From the NCBI GenBank assembly GCA_005223375.1, contig RXOD01005022.1:1-16438 (forward strand): a DNA stretch of 16,438 nt, read 5' to 3'. The notes under the pieces were generated by a model. It had not been told where the DNA came from. It did not search any database and saw only the letters and a list, made by a program, of their open reading frames with translations. The DNA comes from Amoebophrya sp. AT5.2 (taxonomy: Eukaryota; Sar; Dinophyceae; Syndiniales; Amoebophryaceae). Made by a program: the position numbers and the translations under genes. This document shows positions 1-10,364 of this stretch, piece after piece; position 1 is the first letter of the stretch, and each line of letters begins with the position of its first letter.

Positions 1-1
1 G

Positions 2-115
2 GTGGCGGCAAGCCTAAGCACCCGAGAACAAGAAGCGCGGTCCCAGGAACAAGAAGAGGAGGATTTGGCGGAAGCGATAAGATTGTCACTGATGAACAAC
101 GACTCGATGGTTTGA
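2..115 (+). CDS. 3' end of a gene for a protein with a C-terminal ubiquitin-interacting motif (partial)
   Basis: Only the last 37 codons and a TGA stop are in the window; the frame is open to the left edge. The acidic/Gln-rich tail contains EEEDLAEAIRLSL. This fits the ubiquitin-interacting motif (UIM) pattern of acidic residues, one residue, a hydrophobic, two residues, Ala, three residues and Ser (here L22, A25 and S29 of the visible part), followed by N-N-D. UIMs are short helices that bind ubiquitin and occur in proteasome receptor Rpn10, deubiquitinases and trafficking adaptors. Nothing upstream is visible, so the parent protein cannot be named. Another frame is also open through this stretch but reads as Gly/Arg/Ser-rich sequence without a motif. 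The motif match is what decides the frame. Confidence 0.6.
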   Translation: MAASLSTREQEARSQEQEEEDLAEAIRLSLMNNDSMV

Positions 116-591
116 AACCCATCGCGAGTACGACCAGCACGAAACGCTCGTCCTCATCTAGGTGAGTGTCCCGACTGCGCTCGCTTAGTCGTCCGCAAGT
201 CAACTCTGAGGCGTAGGACCAGGCTCTCGCTTCACGACGTTCGCGTATCACTATCATACCAGTATATGTATAGCTTTGTTAATTTACCGTTAACGTTTCA
301 GTTTCCCATGAGTTTGCATGTTGGAGTATGTATCCGTAAGCCTGAAAACAGCAGCAGGCAGGACGGAGCACCGGTAGAAAAGTCACACTTACACAATTAC
401 TGTCGCGAATATTAGTATCCACTTTTCAATTTGACACGACCACACCTCCTCTTTATTTTTCACCTCTATTTACTTATTTGCATTGACGTCGCGCGTTTTC
501 TAAATTTTCACACTGATGTATGATACCTGTGATTGCTTTCGGTATGACGAATAGATTGATACATAGCTCCATCTGGGGTTGGGGACGCGGG

Positions 592-621
592 GGTGAGTCT
601 CCTGTTCGAGTTCGATTCACC
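592..621. repeat. Hairpin: 8-nt arms around a 14-nt loop
   Basis: GGTGAGTC at 592-599 pairs with GATTCACC at 614-621, with one G-U pair. The loop contains a short internal TTCGA-type repeat. It lies in the intergenic region downstream of the UIM gene. Function is unknown; it may be chance. Confidence 0.35.
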
Positions 622-768
622 TCCTACTATTTAATGTAAAAATACACTCTCTAATTCACGACGATTCGATCATGCAGCACATGCAGGGGCTCGAGGAGAA
701 CGAGGACCACGACGACGACCAACTGGGATTTATTTAAAAGTCCTCATCTCCATCTACGTTCACCACCA

Positions 769-1182
769 ATGCTCCCAAAAACTGCTTTCTACCCCGAGTG
801 CTCTTTATTTCCTTTGCTTTCCCTTCGCATTTTTGTTTCGGGCAGACTTGCCAGCGATATTTTCTTCGGCATGATATCGCGACGAGGACTTCTTTGTGTG
901 ATAGAGAAGGCGAAAGCTGTAGCGAGGAGTAGCAAGATTCCAGTACACTACTACAGCAGCGGCAGCTGCCCGGAACCGGACTCTACTACGAGCCGGGGCC
1001 TGCTGGCGACGCCCAAAGGAGAGCTTCCCGTGGTGGTGCGAGTCTTCGGGTCATTTGTGTTCGGTTTCTTCCACTTCCGAGTACTTCTGACAGACATCTG
1101 TCTGAAAAATTCTGGGTCTGCGTCGCATTTCGCAGGCGAGCAGGAACGCAGGAGGAGATGCAAACCGTACAGGTACAACTAG
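769..1182 (+). other. Long upstream ORF (137 codons) in the presumed leader of the glycosyltransferase gene
   Basis: An ATG at 769 opens 137 codons ending in TAG at 1180-1182, only 24 nt before the ATG of the next gene. The predicted product has a hydrophobic start and an Arg-rich end and matches no family I know. The end of the ORF contains an AG|GTAC sequence at about 1171-1176, which resembles the splice donors used elsewhere in this window, so part of this stretch could be a spliced leader exon. It could equally be a non-coding open frame. I do not call it a gene. Confidence 0.2.
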
Positions 1183-1206
1183 AGCAAATCCAATAAAAGT
1201 AAGAGC

Positions 1207-4200
1207 ATGACGCTGCGCTTGTCGCTCTTCATCGTGCTCTTCTGGTCAACAGCCCACAGTCCTGTTCTTGCTCTGAACTGGCTCGCATTGCCGGACTTCG
1301 ACTGCCGCGAAACTGCCGACTTCGACCAGCTCGGCTTCATCAACAAGCATGGCGCGGTCGGTACGAAATTCAGCGTCTATTGGCAGGAGGCGGAAAGGCA
1401 GCATCCGCCGCGAGGAGGTTCCAGCAGTGGAACGGCCGCTGAAGAAGGAGAGGATGATGATGAAGACTACGACTGGGCCCGGCTGCGGCATTTCGCTGCG
1501 TCCGTACGCAAGACTCTGATCATTCCTGCCTCTGAGAGCTTGGAGCTGTTCAACGCGACCCACAATGCTGCTTTGTGGACAAGCTGCCCCCTCGCCGTGC
1601 TGCTGCAGGATTTTCTCCACAAAATCTTCTGCCTCGCGATGGTGGGCGTGGGTTCTGCGGATGATCCACCGGTCGATAACTCAGGAAAAGACGAAAACAA
1701 CCAGGAGGTCGCACCAGCTGCGGAGGCACAAGAAGGACGGGAGCTCATCGACCTCTACCAGTCTAACTGCGCAATTAGTGCGGTTTTCCGACCCCCTCCA
1801 GCTGGAGGTACAGCTACAACGGGTCGTCGTCCTCCGGCAACACCGTCGGCAACATCAAAGTCCCCGTCTGCTTCAGAGGCTCATCTGGATCTGTCGGAAT
1901 CAAGAACGCAGACGCAGCAGTCGGTTTTCACGGAGCTTCTGCAGAAGTACACACTGCCCGTAGTGTTGAACTCTGAGTACATGCACTTGTTGAATGTGTA
2001 CGCCGCCTTTGGCCGCGTCGTCGGCAGGTACGCGAAGCGGTTACTGTTCGGCATCGGCGGTGGTTATGGGGGCGGGTTGCGAAGTAGAGCAAGCAGTAGT
2101 ACTACTACAACTGCTGCAAGTGAAGACTTTGAGCGGGTCGTGGACTGCAAGGGAATACCGAAGGACGTGGAGCTCTTCGATTGGCGAGACTTCTTGAAAG
2201 GTACACGGATTCCAGTATAGATCACGTAAATTTATCTTGTTCCATCTGCTGGTGGCTCTGGGCGATGAAACCTTCGGACGATGACGAAAAACGTTCTTAT
2301 AGTAAAAATCATAGCGCATTGTTCTGTAGCGTCCATTTTTGTTCACCCTCCTGAAATCCAACAGAGGTTTTGCTACTGGTCGCGACTTCGTGCGCGGCAC
2401 GCAGAAGTACGTCTGGCGCAGCATGTTCAAGGACTTGGACCGGTACTACGACCAGTGCCCGCTGGGGCTGATAACCCTGCTCCTCGTCCGCATGATGATC
2501 GCTTCTAAGGCCACGTCTGACCAGTATCTTCTGTTCGAATCCCTTCTCTACCACTACGTCAACCAAGTGCCGAAGCAGCTGCGGACGAACTACGGGAGGC
2601 TGTTGGTGGGCCGCGATGAAGGCAGTGGAGGTCGTGCTGATGAGTCAACATTCTACACGTTCCTCTACGGCACCAAAAATGAGGAATCGGCCCTCGACGT
2701 GCTGAGCGTTCTCTTTCTTTCGGAATGGGTTGCTCTGGACGTGCTGACCTTGATCGGGCGGCACACCAGTCAGAAGGACGCTACTGGAAAAATCACGTAC
2801 CAGAACAAGCCGTTCCGGCTGGACTTCCACCGAAAGGAATTCATGTTGTACTACGACCAGGACTTGGAACATAACAACGGCCACAGGGACCTGTTTGACT
2901 TCCGCTTGGACGAAGATGGGGCAGAAAGCCTCGTCGGCATCTTCGGCCGACAAGCTCAAGCAGGGGTGAAGATGCAGCACTTTGCATCGGCGAAATCGCT
3001 GTTGGTGAACGAGGAGAGGCAAACGCTCTTGGTAGAACGCGTCGCGGAGCACCACAACCAGGAGAGCGTGTTGGAGAGGGAGAAATCCGAACCGCCTCGC
3101 AATGCGTCCATGGCGGTGTTTGATACGATCCGGGGACAAGACGTGCAAGGCGTCGGCGACCCTCCGCGGTTCAAACAACACATCCGCATCTACTCGACAT
3201 CGCATAACCCACTGGTACTGGATGAGCGCGCGACGATTTACATCGAGGAAAAGCAAGGTCAAAGTGCACCGAACGACAACGAGAACCAAAACGCCCAAGG
3301 AAAAAATGCGGACGAGTCAACACACGAGCAGCACCGGAAGCAGCACGAAGCACTGCACGCAAATTTGCACGCGCAAGATCATGCGCGCAATCTTAAAGCT
3401 GCAGAGGGGAAGCACAAGGAAGCGCTCGTCCGGAGTCACGGAGGCCTGGGACGAGCCACAGGAGAGGGAGGAGACCACGAGCACGCGGCGGTGCACGTGA
3501 CACACGAAATGCAAACTGTCAGCGTCACCCACACCAGAACGATAGTCGTTGACGAGCATGGAAATCCTGCCCCTACAACACTGTCATCTTCGGCTGAAAG
3601 AGGCCGGGAAGCAGCAGCAGGAGAAGGAGAAGCAGCAACGACTACAGCATCAGCATCCACTGGGCCTGGCGTCGTGACGGCAAATTCAAATCAAAACCAC
3701 GTCGTCGAGCCGGCGTCCGGTTTCTACGGGAAAGAGCTTGTGCAGACCGGGCACGAGATCGTCCATTTCTTCAACCTGAGTTGGGAGGAGCACAGGGAGC
3801 TGCTTGCCTCTTTCGCCACCGAGATACAGAAGTCCCTGGCTATGTACAACTTCAACTACTTTTCGCTGCTCGCCGGGCTGCACATCATTCTGGAAAACTA
3901 CGCAACGAGAGAAAGAGAGTCGCTGGAAACTGCTACGTACGATGCCGGAGTCGGTGGACGACACGAACAAATTGAACTTGGACTACAACCATGCGTCGAC
4001 TCCGACATTCCAATGGGCACGTCGCTACCTCCACAGATGCGGCAAGTAGAGCATGACAACGTATCGTTCGACAGCGACAGCCTCGGCTCCTTATTGAATG
4101 ACGGGGAAGAGAAGGAGAACGACGAAAGTAGGTACTACAGGTGCAGGAGCAGGAGCGGCGCATCGTATTTGCAGGCACGACGAGCAAGTGTTCAGAGGAG

Positions 4201-5113
4201 ACGGCGGCGCCTTGTTCCTCGTGTGCACGTGAGCATTCTGTGGGGCGAGCGACTGTCCAAGTACATGAAAAACTTTCTGAAGCGCGCCAAGGCCTTCGAC
4301 CTCGACTGGCGCTTCTTCATTTTTTGTCTCGACGAGATCGCGTACAATACCTGCTTGACGGTGGTTCCCGGGAACAACCTGTACCTTTGCGTGCAGGGCA
4401 ACACGAAGTCCATCTACAACAAGTACCTCATCTCGTCCGTGCTGAACCGGCTCGGTTTCGACGTGGTCTACCAGGACTTCGACACCGTTTTTCTCAAAGA
4501 CCCCAACGCGCTCTTCGACCGGTACCACCACGACGCGTCCGTCGACGTCGTCACGGGCCGCGATTTCGCCGTGAACTGCGCGAACACAGGGATCCTGCTC
4601 CTGAAGTCCACCCCCAGCGCGCAGCTCTTTCTCCAGAACTGGCTGCTGTGGAGCTGGTGGCACCCCTACGAGTTTTCGCAGAAGACCTTCTCGAGCTTCT
4701 TCGACATCGAGACCACCGCAATGCGCAACCGTGCGCCGCCGGGACCCGGCTTCTACCCGGACACCGGCGTGCGGAAGCCCGTGCTGGAGTTCTTCGAGTC
4801 CACGAACGAGGTGGTCACGCAGCTGGTCTACGGGGATGCCGAGGGGTGGTTTGGGGAGATGGAAAAGATAAAAATCTTCCACTTCGTGGACGGCACGGGA
4901 GGAGTGGACGAAAGTCTGGCCGTAAACAAGAAGTACGTGAACGCGTTCGACGTGTTTTACGACAACGACAAAATCGACCTGGAGGACGCGAAAACGCCGC
5001 TGCACGAGCAGGATGCCGGAATCGGGGAATTCCTGCTGCGGAGCCGCCATCAAAAACCATTCGAGGGGGAGCTGAAGGCATGCATGCTCTATTTGAGCAC
5101 CGAGGCACCATGA
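1207..5113 (+). CDS. Secretory-pathway glycosyltransferase, GT77-like nucleotide-sugar transferase domain, 1246 residues
   Basis: Two exons, 1207-2200 and 2367-5113, join in phase (AAA-G|GT) to give 1246 residues. Residues 1-22 (MTLRLSLFIVLFWSTAHSPVLA) form a signal peptide or signal anchor, which favours this start. N-glycosylation sequons at about N116, N577, N801 and N896 suit a luminal protein. The middle is poorly conserved-looking. It includes a His/Glu/Gln-rich linker at about 643-723 and Ala/Thr/Gly-rich runs. From about 950 to 1150 lies a nucleotide-diphospho-sugar transferase fold. It has QDFDTVFLKDP, with the DxD metal/nucleotide site at D1035-D1037, then NTGILLLKST at about 1071. 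Both are typical of the Nucleotid_trans/GT77 type that extends plant and algal wall glycans in the Golgi. The specific sugar and acceptor are unknown. An Arg cluster precedes the catalytic domain at about 937-950. The catalytic part is more GC-ending at third positions than the linker. Family assignment is good; subfamily is a guess. Confidence 0.75.
2201..2366 (+). other. Intron of the glycosyltransferase gene (166 nt)
   Basis: The donor is AAAG|gtacac and the acceptor agag|GTTTTG. Without removal the upstream frame hits TAG at 2218-2220. Removal joins codons for DWRDFLK and GFATGRDF in one frame. The alternative acceptor two bases upstream (ending 2364) would break the frame. AGGT lies at both junctions. 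Confidence 0.7.
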
Positions 5114-5972
5114 TTGCTTCTTTCATGGGGGCTCGTGCAAAGCAGATTTCGAAATTGCCGGCAAGGAAGAGGATGAGCAAGTGTTGAGTCTTCGATCAAC
5201 ATTCCAGCGCAGCCATTGATATTTCGCTGTTGGCTTAACAGTGTTCGTTGTCTGCGCCGTCGTTCACCACTTTGCTACCGCCAACGAAGCTGTACGCGCT
5301 GCATGCGTACCCGTTATTCAATTTCAATGCAGGTCGTGGAAGATGAGGTGTTGGAATCGCACTCGATGTTCGGCATTTCTTTTTGGCTTGCGAATCTGCA
5401 GGACGTAGTCCTTTGTCGTCACAAATTGATCTGTGTGTATTTTTTACTTTTGTCCTCCGTCCTCGTCCCTGTGCGGTTGTAGAGTACGTAACTAATGGCC
5501 TCATGCAAATGCAGCGGTGCTGTCTGCAGTTGGAGTGCGTCGTCCTCGTTCGTCTGTGTTTTTGTTTTTGTGCCTCCCAGGGCACGTGTCACACCATGTG
5601 GACCAGACAAGACGGCTGTGGCCCACCGACATGAGAGTGGAGTAACAGTGGACGCGCCCCACCTGTTGCACGGGCGGAGCCCGCTAAAGATGAAATCGAA
5701 AAACCTAAACCGTCAACAGCTACCTTCTTGGATAATTACGTAGACCAGGCAGCTGCAGTATTAAAAAGCGCTGAGTTTGAGTTGTTCACACAGACAGGTG
5801 CGAACAAGATGACTAAGTTAACAATAAAAACAAGAAAAACATTAACATGCATCAGTCTTCATCTTCAACTTTATGAACTAGAAGTGCAACTCCTAGGCCT
5901 CGAAGTCGAAACAACCGAGTACTAGTTTCAGAAAAGCAGCAAAGCCAAAGAACAAGCCCCCCACCTATATTC
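5114..5972. other. Intergenic region, no convincing gene
   Basis: About 860 nt between two co-oriented genes, presumably a 3' UTR followed by a promoter/leader. Short ORFs occur in several frames, none with a recognisable motif. CGGGC-GGA-GCCCG at 5671-5683 can form a small hairpin, and 5690-5870 is A-rich. The ATG of the next gene is followed by a stretch that itself looks intron-like, so its leader may reach into the region called coding. Confidence 0.5.
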
Positions 5973-8900
5973 TTGATGGTCTTTAGTATTGTTGAGAAGT
6001 TTCCACCGCAGCGCGTAAATCGACGCTCATCACGCACAAGCTTTCTTTGCGCAGGGTACGACGTTCGCAAGATGAAGCGATATTGGCCTAGGTATGGCGA
6101 TTCGAGCCGTGCCCGGGTCCGGAAAGTGGCAGAGCGTGCGACCCGCTGCTCCGAAGCATCGCCACCATGTCACCAGGAGGAGCACTTGGTGGACGACGTG
6201 GAGGATGAGCTACAGTTTGCGTGGGACGAGGGGCGCAGCTGCGAAACTCCTCGCAGTAGCAACAGCCACGTGCTAAAGATCGACCTCGTCTCCTCCGATG
6301 ATGAAGACAAGGGAGAGGAGGCCGCCATTCCGCCGCCTACCTCGAAGTACGCAAACACGGTCGAACGGCGCTTCAGCGGCAGCGCAAGTTCATCGCGCAG
6401 GCTGCGCCCGAGCATTTCAGGAGGACGTGCTTCTGCGCTATCCGGGGGCGCGTCGTGTTCGTCGTCGGGCGGTAGCACCTCGAGGCACGGCGCGGCTCTG
6501 CAGAAGCGTGGTTGCGTTGTGCACCCGCCAAGAAGTACGTCGCGCTCATCAGACGAATTATTGGACGCGTCTCCTCATCATCTCTGGCGCGAGCTCCGCG
6601 ACGAAAAGCGGAAGCGCCTCCGGGCCGAGGCAACAGCGAAAGCTTTGGAGGCGGAGAACCGTATTGAGCTGCGCTTGCTGGAGAAAGAAGCCGACCGGCT
6701 GAAGCTCTTTGTGAAAGAGAATCGGCGACTCGCGTACAAAGAAGCCATGCTTCGGAAGAAGGAAAAAGAAATCCAGCGCTTGATCGCGGTACAAAACGTG
6801 CAGAACAAAAGGCAGCACCAGAAGGAGAAGCAACAAAGACAGCAACCCAGGACAAGACCAGGACCAGGCGCGCCGCCGGCAGGGGACGACGACACTTGGA
6901 TCACCACAAGGACGAGCGTACAGAAGAGGAGCGGCGCAGCTTTCACATCGTTTGGGCTGCCGCACTACGCAGCGATGTCGACGAGTTCACCCTCGCCCAG
7001 TCCTCGGTCCTCTGCGTACATCCGAGCCATGCAAGAGAGAAAACGAGACCAGATTTTGCAGAAGCTGGTCGTCAGTGCTGGAGCTCCTGCGACAAAAAAG
7101 ACTCCGCCGAGCATCTCTCTGGACCTGCGTTCGCCCTCACCCGTGGCCGGAGCAGATGTACGTCGCACCCGCGGAAGCGGAAATCGTATGATACTTTACA
7201 ACATTCATACACTAGGAAAGTAAGTACTTACTTAGACTTACTTACAGTAACGCCTAGTATTGTTTAAGTAGATCTATCAATCACCAGGCCTAGAATCGCT
7301 TTTGCATTTGCTCATGCACATGCTCTCTTTTCGTCCTACAAAAATTTATTCTGAGGCCCGAGGACACCGTATCCGAACACTTCTAAAACCCACACCACAG
7401 ACTCAGACTCGCACGACTTCCACCTCATCAATGCGGGAGAGGACGGACGAGAAGGCGGGCGCAGGAGCAACAGGGGACAAGAGAAGTTGCAGGATGTGGA
7501 GCAGGACTTCGTCGAGGTGGAGAGCCTTCTGCGCGCGAAACGGCTTCAGTACGATGATACACACCCAGACCAGCTGCAGCATCAGGAGACCAGCAACCAC
7601 CTCAAGAACAACGAGGACGAAGACAGCCACAGTCACAGCGCGTCTGCTTCGGCTTCAAACACCTTGCTGAAGCGATACTATCCGCACGTTCCGAGTGCTG
7701 GGCCTTCGAGTTCAGCTTCGACGTCCTCGAATGGAGGCTCGCGAACGTCGTCGAAGGCGGTTGGACGCCAGGTGATGAATGCAGAAGTACTATCGCAGGA
7801 GGAGCCGTCGAAGCGAGTGGCAGCTTCTACTGCAACTGCCGTTATTTCGTCAACAACTTGCTATTCACCGTACGCGATGCGGCGAAATAAGATGGCTCTT
7901 GAAAATAAAGCGCCCTCTCTTCTAGTAAGAGCTCCTCCTGCTGTCGCTGACGCAACAAGTAGAGCGCGGAATGGAAAATCAGGGCCGTGCGGGCACGCAG
8001 GACGACGACACGATGAAGGTCAAGATTGTTCTGGTGGCAAGTTGTTCCCGTTAGATCGTTACCTTGACGAGCCACTTCTGCTGCACACGCCGGTCGAGAC
8101 GCCGGTGACGGCAACAGTGACAAGTTCTTTTCCGACGTTCGACGGCCGCCCCTCCGTGTCCTCGACGTCGAGAAACCGCGAGGACAGCGAAGGCAAGAAA
8201 CGGACCCAGAGCAACTGCAAGAAAAATCTGTTCAAACCTTCCCCGCGCGTTGAAGATACTCCTGCATCTTCTCAACCACGTTCACGACAATCAGAAGCAC
8301 AACGACGGCGCGTCGATGAACGGGGCGGCTCGCCCGACGCCTACAGGTTTGCGGATTCTCCGATCGCGAAGCTGTCGCGGATTGCAAAGCAATTTGCCGC
8401 CGGACGCCCGCGGTTTTTCTCCGTCTCGTCGCTGGATTCACAACATCCAGATTCCGGGGCGGGTGGAAATGGTGGAAACAAGAAAAGGAGGAGCACCGAG
8501 AAAAATCATACCTGCGAAGGCAACCGTACCAGCAGTGCGCGGCGAGGCGGACGGACAAAAGAAAAAGACTCAAAGCCACCGCTCGTCGTGCTCGATTCCG
8601 AGTTGCCGTTTGAACCCGACGAGGCACCATCATCTAGTACTGCAGTGAGGACGACATCCTACGCGAGTCGGAGACTCAATGCAGAGTTCATCGAGTCTCT
8701 TGACGCTAGTAGTGCTGCGTGTGGACCCCTTGCAGCATTTCGCGGAGGGAACGCCGCCGATAGTGGCAGCGCGAGTGGCCGGATTTCGACCGCTTCGGTC
8801 AGAAGCAGTCGCAATCCCTTCAAGCGGTACGGAGGTTCTGGAGCCGCACGTGGAGGTCATCAAGGCGGAGCAGCTACTAGGTCCGTAGTAGATTCAGCTC

Positions 8901-9067
8901 CTGGTGCTGGAATCGAAAATAAACGCATGTCGTTCTCGCCAACTACGAAACCTAAACCTGATAAAGGACGTCGTGAGGGCTGTGGCGGCAAAGGAAACGC
9001 AAACGCGTACCTGTTGCACATGCAAAAAGCAATGCGAAACCGGCTCCTGCAGGTGGTCGAAAACTAA
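5973..9067 (+). CDS. Unrecognised disordered protein with a coiled-coil segment, one intron, about 960 residues
   Basis: Two long open stretches in different frames, 5973 to about 7185 and about 7401 to 9067 (TAA), read as one low-complexity protein. I recognise no catalytic domain. Visible parts, numbered from the first ATG: an acidic patch (SSDDEDKGEE) near residue 110; Ser/Arg/Gly-rich tracts; a charged helix-prone coiled-coil-like stretch at about 202-290 (rich in Lys/Arg/Glu/Leu with Ala and Gln); then a Ser/Arg/Gly-rich second half with basic patches and SP/TP sites that could be phosphorylated. Such composition is common in cytoskeletal, centrosomal, nuclear-speckle or RNA-binding scaffold proteins, but nothing selects among them. 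The start is uncertain: the ATG at 6072 follows a strong acceptor-like tttgcgcag at about 6046-6054, so 5973-6071 may be leader or intron. Confidence 0.55.
7186..7400 (+). other. Probable intron of the coiled-coil gene (borders uncertain)
   Basis: The upstream frame stops at 7221-7223 and the downstream frame is only open after 7354, so an intron is required if this is one gene. My preferred pair is aatc|gtatga (7186) with ccacag|ACTCAG (7401). It keeps the frame, is 215 nt, and its acceptor resembles that of Rpt1 intron 5. Alternatives that also keep the frame are gaaa|gtaagt at 7220 with an acceptor ending at 7362, and gcagat|gtacgt at 7158 with an acceptor ending at 7492. Confidence 0.4.
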
Positions 9068-9191
9068 CGCATTACGTCACGTGGTCAAGTCTGTTCTTGA
9101 ACACCTTTGGAGGAGCGATCAATCTTGAACATTCTTTTGGCGCACATTTGCTATTCTTGGAACTTAACTCGCTGTCGCTTCGTTCTTTTGT

Positions 9192-9237
9192 CAGGTGCAC
9201 GCGCCTGCCAGGTGCACGTGTACCAACAACATATAAA
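9192..9237 (+). promoter_or_regulatory. Direct repeat, CACGTG near-palindrome and TATAAA: possible promoter element
   Basis: CAGGTGCACG occurs at 9192-9201 and 9209-9218 (17-bp spacing). The second copy is part of GGTGCACGTGTACC (9211-9224), a palindrome apart from one G-T position, centred on CACGTG. TATAAA follows at 9232-9237. No convincing gene starts nearby; the closest ORF (9290, 44 codons) is unsupported. The arrangement is suggestive but unproven. Confidence 0.25.
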
Positions 9238-10188
9238 GCAAGACGTCAGCTCTTGTTCTAGGTAAAAGTTTGTAAGGGTAAGTTTCACCATGCATCATGC
9301 AATGACGAGGACTCCAAGTCCAAACCCAAACCAACGTGCTCGTGACGCTCTAAACTTGAAATGGAAAATTTACAACATGCAAGAGACGATGAAAACTCAA
9401 TCAATGCGAAAATGTTCTTCATGATGCGATTCCGGCGTTTGGAACTTGTCGCCGTCAGATGTGTTCCGTCATACCTGCCCACAAAACTCGTTAATCCACC
9501 TTGGCGATTCGAATTCCATTTTCGTCCCAGGATCCAACAAGTCCCCAACTTTCTACATCACGGACATTGATTCAAATGATTGTGGCAGTAGATTGGATGT
9601 AGCTTACATCAACATCATGAAATCAGGTTTTGCTTTTGTATACTTGGTTTAGAAGGCTTAATCCATGACCCCTCCAACAACTCCAAGCTCAACCAGCTAT
9701 ATCTATCGGTAGAATCGCTTTCAGAATTGATATTGCCACTGCGTTCAACATCTACGATTGATATACTGTTCATCTTTACTTTACGCTGCCCGTTCTTGTT
9801 CTTCAGGAAGCTTCATAAGCTTGAAAAACGTGGACACGCACACTGGCTCCGCCCAGCGCGAAAAGCGGTGCTCGAGCTCGTGACAGGCTAGTACCCAGAG
9901 AGGGCTCTTGGCGTTAGTCTTCAACCGTCAGACGGAAGCAAGTGGAACAAGCGGCACCACTGTGGATTTCCTCACGGGAGCAAGTTGAGGGTACTACAAC
10001 CAGTCTCTCCAGTTGCCGCTTCTACACGCCACAGGACCGTCCCCTCGTCCATTGCGGCAAGTTCACTTGGCCCAACAAGCGTTCATAGGAGCGACGATCG
10101 GTTGATTGCGGCGCCATCGCAACAAGCCTGAGAGGACATCGCCGTAGTCAACACAGCGCTCACCTAGCACCGGGAGCGGGACCTCGCA

Positions 10189-10322
10189 CGACCTGCATCT
10201 TCTCAACACGAGCACGACACGACAACCGGTACGACTGACTCGCTCAGCGCCAGCGACCGAGCGACCATTATTTCGACACGACTCGACCACAGCGACTCAC
10301 CAGTCACCAAAAAGTTGCCGAC
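10189..10322 (+). repeat. CGAC-rich stretch before the Rpt1 start
   Basis: CGAC occurs 11 times in 134 nt, in irregular spacing, ending about 40 nt before the Rpt1 ATG. It probably lies in the 5' UTR or proximal promoter. No AUG occurs between this stretch and the Rpt1 start codon. Confidence 0.35.
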
Positions 10323-10364
10323 CCGGCGGAAATCTGAAAGGTTCACCCAGTTACCCGCCCCAAG

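Larger units (their letters stand above)
116..1206. other. Intergenic region, no convincing gene
   Basis: This is 1.1 kb between the UIM gene and the glycosyltransferase gene. It presumably holds the 3' UTR of the former and the promoter and leader of the latter. It contains an AT-rich part (about 240-560), a short hairpin at 592-621, an acidic 21-codon ORF starting at 672, and a 137-codon ORF at 769-1182. AATAAA occurs at about 1191, just before the next start codon. I see no tRNA, no other RNA gene and no clear core promoter. Confidence 0.5.
9068..10364. other. Intergenic region including the presumed Rpt1 promoter and leader
   Basis: About 1.3 kb without a convincing gene. Short ORFs, for example 44 codons from 9290, have no recognisable motif. 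Features seen: a 10-bp direct repeat and near-palindrome at 9192-9224, TATAAA at 9232-9237, paired AAGCTT sites at 9808-9822, and a CGAC-rich stretch at 10189-10322 just before the Rpt1 start. Confidence 0.5.

Noticed and set aside
1..167. Alternative frame open across the start of the window, ending at a good donor AG|GTGAGT at about 162.
   Set aside because: It has no motif, while the other frame has a near-perfect UIM and a stop. The donor type also differs from the GTAC donors used in this window. No exon to join follows nearby.
575..593. G-rich run that resembles a quadruplex.
   Set aside because: Only three tracts of three or more G are present.
555..630. Possible tRNA: TAGCTCCATCTGG looks like an A box and GTTCGATTC like a B box.
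   Set aside because: The bases flanking either possible T loop do not pair as a T stem, no acceptor stem can be formed, and the local pairing is a different hairpin (592-621).
1190..1197. AATAAA just before the glycosyltransferase ATG as a polyadenylation signal of an upstream gene.
   Set aside because: The only candidate upstream ORF (769-1182) is itself unsupported, and a 3' end ten bases before the next start codon is implausible.
10063..10290. Minus-strand ORF of 75 codons.
   Set aside because: It overlaps the CGAC-rich RPT1 leader, has no motif, and its composition reflects that repeat.
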